Shown here in pieces: positions 1 through 5,155 of a stretch of 5,155 bases of DNA. This DNA comes from an uncultured Subdoligranulum sp. GTDB lineage: Bacteria; Bacillota_A; Clostridia; Oscillospirales; Ruminococcaceae. Location of the stretch: the NCBI RefSeq assembly GCF_937890665.1, contig NZ_CALADU010000248.1:1-5155 (forward strand). Reading direction: 5' to 3'. How positions within the stretch are numbered: the stretch's first letter is position 1; each line of letters starts with the position of its first letter. The position numbers were made by a program, and so were the translations under genes. The notes below the pieces were generated by a model. That model saw only the letters and a list, made by a program, of their open reading frames with translations, did not search any database and was not told the DNA's origin.

Positions 1-64
1 GTAGCACAGCCCTTGGAGAGGGGCTCTAATAACTACTACTCTATAATACAAGGAGTGCAGCAAT

Positions 65-355
65 ATGTCGATCGGGGCCTTACTGTTTATGGGAATCCTC
101 TTTATTTTATTCCCCGCTTTGGATATTTTCATGCTGGTTTCTCTGCTGGTACCGGGGGACGAGCGCAATCAGGTCATTGTATGGAAGGCCAGCGCCTTCA
201 CCCTATTGACCACCATGGCCGGCAAGGTGCTGGACATCGTCACCAACCTTGTGCAGGCGCAGCCCATGACCGCCAACCCTTTCATCCAACTGGAAACCGC
301 CGCCGTCCTCTATTTTGCAGCGCTTCTCTTCTACAAGAAGCGGCACGGAGGCTAA
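65..355 (+). CDS. Small integral membrane protein with DERNQ motif, partner of an XRE regulator
   Basis: A 96-residue protein, almost entirely hydrophobic, that should sit in the cytoplasmic membrane. I see a hydrophobic segment at about residues 4-29, a second less clear one at about 37-63, and a third at about 76-90 that ends in the basic tail KKRHGG. Between the first two lies PGDERNQVIVWKAS (residues 30-43). An Asp-Glu-Arg motif followed by a Lys-Ala pair is typical of small Firmicute membrane proteins of the DUF2178/DUF3796 kind, which are commonly encoded beside very small XRE regulators. The ATG at 65 is supported by AAGGAG at 50-55, nine bases upstream. The stop is one base before the regulator's ATG, so the two are translationally linked. 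The biochemical role is unknown; sensing or modulating the regulator at the membrane is a guess. Family placement is by motif only. Confidence 0.8.
   Translation: MSIGALLFMGILFILFPALDIFMLVSLLVPGDERNQVIVWKASAFTLLTTMAGKVLDIVTNLVQAQPMTANPFIQLETAAVLYFAALLFYKKRHGG
347..351 (+). promoter_or_regulatory. Ribosome binding site that fixes the regulator start
   Basis: GGAGG lies five bases before the ATG at 357 and inside the last codons of the membrane protein gene. It decides for the 357 start over an in-frame ATG at 315. That earlier ATG is within the upstream gene, has no comparable site, and would add a 14-residue extension that does not belong to the HTH fold. Confidence 0.75.
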
Positions 356-356
356 G

Positions 357-551
357 ATGGAAAACTGTATTCGCAGCCGGCGCAAGGAATTGGGTCTGTC
401 GCAGGAAGATCTGGCCAAGCGCTGCGGGGTCTCCCGGCAGACGGTCAATGCCATTGAAAATAACAAATACGACCCCACCCTATCGTTGGCCTTTCGGCTG
501 GCCCATGAGCTGCAGTTGACCGTGGATGCGCTCTTCACGCCCCCGGCCTAA
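357..551 (+). CDS. Small XRE-family (Cro/CI-type) helix-turn-helix transcriptional regulator
   Basis: A 64-residue single-domain DNA-binding protein. The helix-turn-helix is clear: SQEDLAKRCGVSRQTVNAIE at residues 15-34. Gln16, the Leu19-Ala20 pair, Gly24-Val25-Ser26 and the recognition helix from Ser26 to Ile33 are at the usual positions. NNKYDPTLSLAFRLA then follows, typical of the fourth and fifth helices of the minimal Cro/CI fold. There is no effector, protease or dimerisation domain, and the length matches the roughly 65-70-residue solitary XRE proteins often found after DERNQ-type membrane proteins. The gene follows its neighbour with a single base between stop and start, so one transcript is expected, closed by the hairpin at 575-616. 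Proteins of this type often control their own operon; no operator could be identified here. The HTH call is secure, the target unknown. Confidence 0.9.
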   Translation: MENCIRSRRKELGLSQEDLAKRCGVSRQTVNAIENNKYDPTLSLAFRLAHELQLTVDALFTPPA

Positions 552-574
552 CCGTCCCCTTACTTACAGCAAAA

Positions 575-616
575 CCCGGGCGGCACAGCATACGCTGTGC
601 CGCCCGGGCCTTTTTT
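575..616. terminator. Bidirectional intrinsic terminator between convergent operons
   Basis: A perfect 15-bp inverted repeat has its left arm at 575-589 (CCCGGGCGGCACAGC) and its right arm at 594-608, closed by the four-base loop ATAC. On the + strand it is followed by CC and then six T residues (611-616), a strong rho-independent terminator for the membrane protein/XRE operon. On the - strand the same hairpin is followed by four T residues (complement of AAAA at 571-574), 20 bases past the stop codon of the surface protein gene. It therefore probably also ends the opposing operon, with a weaker U tract in that direction. Confidence 0.9.
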
Positions 617-627
617 CTATTATGCCA

Positions 628-1578
628 TCAACGATTGCGCAGGCGGAGTCCCCCTACGCCGATGAGCACCAGAATCGCCAGCACCGCTACCACAAGGGCT
701 GCCGTCAAGGGCAGGTTGTGAGTTGCATCTGTGGCTGTCTGTTCCGGCGTTGCCGCATCCGTTTCGTCATCCGGCGCAGCGGTTGCTGCGGGATGCTCTT
801 CGGAAGCTGCCGGTTCCATCGTCTGCACCGGAGTCTGGGAATCGGATTCCGTTTCCGCCCCCGTCTGGGTGCCGCTGGGGGTTTTATTTCCGCCCGTACC
901 GGTGGAGCCGGTGTTGCTCTGACCGTTGTACAGCACCACCGTATCCACTACCTGCGTGGACTGCTGATCCACCGCCGGAGTGGGTGTCGGCGTGCCGGCC
1001 GCCGTCTGGGTATTCTGGGTACCCTGCTGGCTGCCGTTGGAGCCGGAAGAACCGTTCCCCGAAGAAGGCGGTGTGGTGGTTTCCGGTTTCTGGTTTTCAC
1101 CGCCCACCGTTACACTGACCGCCTCGCCCGAAGTGGTAACGTCGGCCGTCTGGCTGAAGCTGCCGTTGACCAACTGCAGGGAATCTTCCACCACCTGCAG
1201 CGATACCGTGCTTCCCTCGGGGGCATCCAACTGGATCTGTCCCAAAGCGGCTTGCCCGTCCGGCAGCAGTTCGGTGCGGCCCGCAAGGTATACATGCAGC
1301 CGACCGCTGTCGGCGTCATAGCGGGCACGCTTTACACTGCTGTCCAGCCCCTCCGCAAACTGAAAGGTTGCGTTGTGGATCTCGTCACCTTCCACCGCAA
1401 AACTCAGCCGGAGGGCCGTAATGCCCCGCGCCTCCTCCTGCGGCAAGCTCAGGCTGACGGCCGCGCCGTCATTTTGAGCCGTCATCGTCACCGCGCCGTC
1501 AACGCCCTGTGCCGAAACAGGCAGTGCTGCCACGCCCAGCGCCAGCCCCAACAACATGGTGGCTAGGATTTTTTTCAT
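628..1578 (-). CDS. Secreted cohesin-like, sortase-anchored surface protein
   Basis: A 316-residue exported wall protein. Residues 1-23 form a signal peptide: KK, a hydrophobic core, then VSA before the likely cleavage site. Residues 28-158 form a beta-rich domain whose pattern (ITALRLSFAVEG, later FAEGL, RYDADSGRLHVYLAG, then ALGQIQLDA and VSLQVVEDSLQLVNG) resembles cohesin or related Ig-like modules. This assignment rests on pattern only. Residues 160-287 are a low-complexity stalk rich in Thr, Ser, Gly, Pro and Gln, interrupted by a short hydrophobic patch (QVVDTVVLYNGQ, 209-220). The end is LPLTA (289-293), a hydrophobic stretch (294-311) and the basic tail RLRNR, the layout of a sortase sorting signal with Ala in place of Gly. 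AAGGAGA at 1584-1590 supports the start. It begins 22 bases after the M60 gene's stop, so the two probably share a transcript. A plain tail-anchored membrane protein is the alternative if LPLTA is not cleaved. Confidence 0.85.
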   Translation of the reverse strand: MKKILATMLLGLALGVAALPVSAQGVDGAVTMTAQNDGAAVSLSLPQEEARGITALRLSFAVEGDEIHNATFQFAEGLDSSVKRARYDADSGRLHVYLAGRTELLPDGQAALGQIQLDAPEGSTVSLQVVEDSLQLVNGSFSQTADVTTSGEAVSVTVGGENQKPETTTPPSSGNGSSGSNGSQQGTQNTQTAAGTPTPTPAVDQQSTQVVDTVVLYNGQSNTGSTGTGGNKTPSGTQTGAETESDSQTPVQTMEPAASEEHPAATAAPDDETDAATPEQTATDATHNLPLTAALVVAVLAILVLIGVGGLRLRNR

Positions 1579-1583
1579 GATCG

Positions 1584-1590
1584 TCTCCTT
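1584..1590 (-). promoter_or_regulatory. Ribosome binding site of the anchored surface protein
   Basis: Read on the - strand this is AAGGAGA, five bases before the ATG at 1578-1576. It occupies most of the 22-base gap after the M60 gene's stop codon (TGA at 1603-1601). There is therefore no room for a separate promoter in the gap, which supports co-transcription with the upstream peptidase gene. Confidence 0.8.
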
Positions 1591-1600
1591 CTCTATCGTA

Positions 1601-4600
1601 TCAATCGGTGCCGCCCAGCGTCAAGGACGGCAGGGATTCCGGCATAGGTACGGCCAGCGTATCGCTGGTCAGGCGCTGCCCCTCGTTGGTGGTAGCGTTG
1701 TCTACCCGGTACAATTCCACCCGCACCGTTTCCGGCAGCGTCATGGAAGTAAGGTTGTCAGGCTCGATCCAGTAGACCCAGTAGCCTTCGCTGACTTCGC
1801 CCAATTCGCCCTGCTGGGGATCGGGAGCCAGAATGATCTGGTGGGCCACGATATTGTCCTCGGCATCCAGACCGCCCACGATGGCACCATTCTGGTCATA
1901 CAGCAGCACCACGTTGTAGGCAGGATTGCCCTTGTAGCTGCCGGTAAAGACCAGCGAACCTGCGGGGATCGCCGCGCCGGAGGATTCCTCGTAGACGAAT
2001 TCCTTCTCCAGCGTGCCGATGCCGTTTTCCAGCAAGGACACATTGTCACCGGTGGGCCCCAGCACATCCAGTTCGGTGATCGAGATTTCACTGCCCACAG
2101 GCGCCTTAACGATCAGACGCAGCTGCGTGGCATCATACGTGCAGGCCCACGGGTCGTTTTGCTCATTGCGGAAGTAGACCGTTTGCACCTCCTCGTCAGA
2201 GAAGGTACCGGTGGCCAGCGTTTTCCACTGGCTGCCGTCGGTGGTGATCTGGATCTCGTAGTCCTGAATGGGGGTGCCGGAGGCAACGGTATACTTGAAG
2301 CCGGTGGCCGCCAGCGATTTATGGAAGTTCAGCGTAATGACCGCCTCGCCCTGCTGCGCCTTGCCGGTGTAGGTCGTGCCCTTGTCGTTGTCGATCACCT
2401 GCGCAATGGCAGACACCGGTTCCGGATCACAGGGGTCATGGTCGTCCGCATCATGGGTCGTATCCTGTTCGGACACCATATTGGTCGTCGCCGTCCAGAG
2501 AGATTTGTCGTAGCTGCCATCGTGGCTGATCTTCACCGCGGGCAGCGTCAGGGTCTGGGACCGGTTCAAGAACTGGTCCACCGCCGTAATCTGGTAGGCC
2601 ACCGTGCGGTTGTTGACGGTGGTCACCGTATCGGTGTAGTGACCGTCGGTGGTAAAGCCCACCACCTCGGTACGAGGCTGGCCATTCTCATAGGTCACGC
2701 GGGCGATCTCGTAGCCCAGCAGCAGACCGGGTTCCGCATCGGATGCCAAAGTCAGGTTGACCTGATTGGGCGTCTTTTCGTCCACCACAGCGGTGTTCTC
2801 TTCGGTCAGCACCGCCTGCCCCGCGAAGGAGGCACTCTCCTCGTGAGCAAAACGGTAATCCCGAGAGGCATCATCGCCATAGTAGAGAGCACGGGTCTCC
2901 GGCTCTAACTGGGCCAGATAGGCCGCCGTGGTGGCGTCGGGGGTCATACCCCAGCGCACAAAGAAGTCGGTCAAGTCTTTTTCCGCCGCCGCAGAAGCCA
3001 ACCGCATAAAGTTTTGGTCCGCATCGCCGCTCAGCGTCAGCGCCACGCCATGGGGCGCGGGAGCCTGCGCCGGAGTACGGGAATAGGTGTCCACACGGGC
3101 ATAGAAGCGGCTCTGGAACAATTCCTCGTAGGAATCGTAAAGTTCATATTCATAACCGGTGTCGTAGGCAAGGTGCAACTGCCAGTACATACCCAACTGG
3201 GTAAATACGTCGCCGGCATGGCCTGTGGTACCGCTGGTCACCTTCTCATAGACGGCATCGTAGCCGAAGCGCAGACCCTCATGGATCTGGGAGATTTGCG
3301 AGAAATAGTTGTTGGTGACTTCCGCCACAGCGTAGTTGCCCTGATTGATGTTATGACCAATCTCGTGGGCAATGCCCCAGCCGAAGTAGTTGCCGCTCTG
3401 GTAGCTGCCGTCGTCGCCCAGAACCACGGAATTGCCCGTAGCCAGACCGGTGACGGAATCCCAGCCAATGCCGATGTGGTTGCTTGCCGCATACATAAAG
3501 GCACCGGCAAACATCCGCATATAGCGGATATTCAGATGCTGGGAAGGCAGACGGTTGCGGTCCCCCGCCCCTGCCAGATCGGTCAGACCCTTGTGCTGGT
3601 AGAAGAGCAGCATCATCTGGTCCATCGCGTCCACCGAGGCCAGCAGCGTTTCGGCTCGCTGACTGGTGGAAGAACCGCCCAGACCCGCCAACAACTGGGT
3701 CACCGGCACCGAGTAGAGCATCTGATCCAGCATCACATCGGTCGTGTTCAGGATGCAGGTCTGTGCATCATAAGCACCGTGACCGTCATGCAGAGCGCTG
3801 TGGTTGCTTTCCAGCGCAGCGGCGTAGTTTTCCAACGCTTCCACGTAGGCGGTAACCCGCGCCTTGCGCTCGGCGGCATCGTCGATGCCGTAGAGATCCA
3901 ACGTGGGGATCTGTACGCCGCCGCTGACCCGCACCGCATATTCGTCGGCGCTGTTCTTGCCGGTGTACTGCACATAGAGGGCACCGCCGTGTTCGGCGTC
4001 AAAGCTGACCAGTTCGGGGACCATGATCTCGTTGCGGCCCACCTTCAGCGGAATGGGCTTAGAAACCACCTGACCCCATTCCGAGTTATACTGGGTGGCC
4101 ACCAACTGCAGCGAGGTGCTGGAACCGGTGGTTCCCTGATTGCTGCCTACGTAGATCACCAATTCCTCGCCGGCATAGGCCGTTACGCCCAGAGGCTGCC
4201 AAGCATTCAGGCCGGTGAAGCCCAAATGGCCGTCCTTTTGTGCGGTGATGGTGGTATGTACCTGCACAGCATCGCTCAACGAAGCCTCCAGCAGGCCGCG
4301 GGCATTATCCAGCTCGCGCTGCAGGGCCTCCCGCTCGGGATGCAGCTCTCCGCTGGCCGCATCCGGCGTATCCAGACGGGTCTGCAGCGCTTCAATAGTC
4401 TTTTCATCCACCTCGGGCTGCAGCGTCAGATGCAAATCATCCGCATAGAGGGCCAAAATATCGTCTTCCAAGCTGTCGTAAGCATAGAACCGCAGCTCTG
4501 CAATGGTAACGGGACAGGCATCGTACAGATAGCCCACGCAAACCCGCAGAGAATTGGTGCTCACACCGCCGGGGATCTTAATGGTGTAGTAGCTGCGGCT

Positions 4601-5155
4601 GCCGTCGCTGTGTTTGGCGATGGTGACGCCGGGCACCTGATATTCCTTGCCGTTTTCGCCCATAGCGTACAGGCGGACATGGCTGTAATACCCACGGTCT
4701 TCGGCCTGCGCCAACGCGATGCTGCCGATCCGGTAGGTCCCGTCAAAGGTGACCCGCACGCCGCCGTTGTCCGGGTAAGCTGCGCCGTCATCCCAGTCGT
4801 TGAGACCGTACCAAGAGGCGTAGTCATTGTCCACCACACCCAGCGCCGATTTGCCGCTGTCCAACGGGCTATCCGTCATATAGCCGGCTTCATGGGTGGC
4901 GGATTCAATGTGTGCCGTCACCTGTCCTGCCGACTCCGGCGTGTTGATGAGCTGATAGTTCGGCAGCTTCACGGGGGTCACATTGGCCGTGGTGGCGGTG
5001 GAGGTCAGCGAGGCAGGGCCTTCGCCCAGTTCGTTGACGCCGGTGACATACACTTCATAGGTCGTGTTGTTGGGCAACCCCTGAATGGTGTAGCTGTTCT
5101 TGGCAATGCCCTCCACCTTGGTGAAGGCTTCCTTCGTGGCCGAGATCTGGGTGCG
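1601..5155 (-). CDS. M60 (enhancin-like) zinc metallopeptidase with Fn3 and discoidin domains, 5' end missing
   Basis: The frame is open to the window edge, giving 1184 visible residues (numbered from the edge); the true start and any signal peptide lie outside. A GTG at 5116 is internal to an Fn3 domain, so it is not the start. Order: end of an Fn3 domain (1-58); discoidin/F5-8 type C, CBM32-like domain (about 79-229); helical segment (230-296); M60 peptidase from about 313, opening with the typical QPLGVTAYAGEELVIYV strand pair, to about 685, plus a helical subdomain at 710-770 (DLTDFFVRWGM). The zinc site is HEIGH (597-601, bases 3353-3367), preceded by GWGIA, with Glu612 in AEVTNN as likely third ligand. 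Then come an Fn3-like domain (778-875), a second discoidin-like domain (879-1032) and an unassigned beta-rich C-terminal domain (1035-1184). Known M60-like proteins with such sugar-binding modules cleave mucin-type glycoproteins outside the cell; that substrate is inferred here. No C-terminal anchor or dockerin is present. Confidence 0.93.
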   Translation of the reverse strand, partial: RTQISATKEAFTKVEGIAKNSYTIQGLPNNTTYEVYVTGVNELGEGPASLTSTATTANVTPVKLPNYQLINTPESAGQVTAHIESATHEAGYMTDSPLDSGKSALGVVDNDYASWYGLNDWDDGAAYPDNGGVRVTFDGTYRIGSIALAQAEDRGYYSHVRLYAMGENGKEYQVPGVTIAKHSDGSRSYYTIKIPGGVSTNSLRVCVGYLYDACPVTIAELRFYAYDSLEDDILALYADDLHLTLQPEVDEKTIEALQTRLDTPDAASGELHPEREALQRELDNARGLLEASLSDAVQVHTTITAQKDGHLGFTGLNAWQPLGVTAYAGEELVIYVGSNQGTTGSSTSLQLVATQYNSEWGQVVSKPIPLKVGRNEIMVPELVSFDAEHGGALYVQYTGKNSADEYAVRVSGGVQIPTLDLYGIDDAAERKARVTAYVEALENYAAALESNHSALHDGHGAYDAQTCILNTTDVMLDQMLYSVPVTQLLAGLGGSSTSQRAETLLASVDAMDQMMLLFYQHKGLTDLAGAGDRNRLPSQHLNIRYMRMFAGAFMYAASNHIGIGWDSVTGLATGNSVVLGDDGSYQSGNYFGWGIAHEIGHNINQGNYAVAEVTNNYFSQISQIHEGLRFGYDAVYEKVTSGTTGHAGDVFTQLGMYWQLHLAYDTGYEYELYDSYEELFQSRFYARVDTYSRTPAQAPAPHGVALTLSGDADQNFMRLASAAAEKDLTDFFVRWGMTPDATTAAYLAQLEPETRALYYGDDASRDYRFAHEESASFAGQAVLTEENTAVVDEKTPNQVNLTLASDAEPGLLLGYEIARVTYENGQPRTEVVGFTTDGHYTDTVTTVNNRTVAYQITAVDQFLNRSQTLTLPAVKISHDGSYDKSLWTATTNMVSEQDTTHDADDHDPCDPEPVSAIAQVIDNDKGTTYTGKAQQGEAVITLNFHKSLAATGFKYTVASGTPIQDYEIQITTDGSQWKTLATGTFSDEEVQTVYFRNEQNDPWACTYDATQLRLIVKAPVGSEISITELDVLGPTGDNVSLLENGIGTLEKEFVYEESSGAAIPAGSLVFTGSYKGNPAYNVVLLYDQNGAIVGGLDAEDNIVAHQIILAPDPQQGELGEVSEGYWVYWIEPDNLTSMTLPETVRVELYRVDNATTNEGQRLTSDTLAVPMPESLPSLTLGGTD

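Noticed and set aside
8..25. Small hairpin AGCCCT / GGGGCT with a six-base loop
   Set aside because: It is only six pairs including a G-T wobble, with no T run after it, so it does not qualify as a terminator, and there is too little upstream sequence to call it a leader element.
42..47. TATAAT, a perfect -10 box upstream of the membrane protein gene
   Set aside because: No -35 element sits 16-18 bases upstream (the region reads GAGGGGC), and transcription from it would begin within the ribosome binding site at 50-55. The real promoter is more likely upstream of the window, although a weak or activator-dependent promoter here cannot be excluded.
203..538. Minus-strand open frame of 111 codons opposite the XRE regulator
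   Set aside because: It overlaps two convincing + strand genes with good ribosome binding sites, and its translation shows no recognisable motif.
526..1566. Long + strand open frame of 346 codons opposite the cohesin-like protein gene
   Set aside because: It is entirely antisense to a gene with a clear signal peptide, domain and sorting signal, spans the strong terminator at 575-616, and its translation is an Arg/His/Gly-rich composition typical of the reverse strand of GC-rich coding DNA.
1601..1603. Possibility that the M60 gene and the anchored protein are one gene split by a premature stop
   Set aside because: The downstream gene has its own ribosome binding site, ATG and complete signal peptide, so these are two separately exported proteins, not a broken one.
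1556..2908. Long + strand open frame of 450 codons opposite the 3' part of the M60 gene
   Set aside because: It is antisense to well-supported Fn3 and discoidin domains. The product is rich in His, Arg, Gly and Val with no domain or ribosome binding site I could recognise; it is a shadow of the codon bias of the real gene.
5114..5116. GTG as start codon of the M60 protein
   Set aside because: The same frame is open for 13 more codons to the window edge and these residues continue the Fn3 domain; no ribosome binding site or signal peptide is present, so the gene begins outside the window.

Overview
The window looks like chromosomal DNA from a gut-type, GC-rich Firmicute of the Faecalibacterium/Gemmiger/Subdoligranulum kind (Oscillospiraceae/Ruminococcaceae). 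This is an inference from three things: strong AGGAGG-type ribosome binding sites, a DERNQ-type membrane protein paired with a tiny XRE regulator, and a secreted M60 peptidase beside a wall-anchored protein. The genus is a guess. There is no RNA gene, mobile element, CRISPR array or origin in the window.

Layout. Two operons converge on a shared hairpin at 575-616. On the + strand (65-551) lies a compact two-gene unit: a 96-residue membrane protein, then, one base after its stop, a 64-residue XRE-family DNA-binding protein. On the - strand (5155-628) lies a cell-surface operon. The first gene (5155-1601, 5' end outside the window) encodes a large modular protein. Its visible order is a fibronectin type III end, a discoidin-type (F5/8 C, CBM32-like) domain, a helical linker, an M60/enhancin-like zinc metallopeptidase with HEIGH plus a downstream Glu, a second Fn3-like domain, a second discoidin-like domain, and an unassigned C-terminal beta-rich domain. 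Twenty-two bases after its stop begins a 316-residue protein with a signal peptide, a cohesin-like beta domain, a long Thr/Ser/Gly/Pro/Gln-rich stalk and a C-terminal sorting signal of the form LPLTA-hydrophobic stretch-RLRNR.

How the genes may work together. M60-like proteins with carbohydrate-binding domains are known in several gut and mucosal microbes as proteases acting on mucin-type O-glycoproteins, so host mucin or a similar glycoprotein is the most likely substrate here. The peptidase ends without a sortase signal, dockerin or membrane segment, while the co-transcribed partner has both an anchor and a cohesin-like fold. The partner may hold the peptidase or its products at the cell wall; that is a hypothesis. 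The + strand pair is probably self-contained (regulator plus membrane partner) and shows no functional link to the surface operon beyond the shared terminator.
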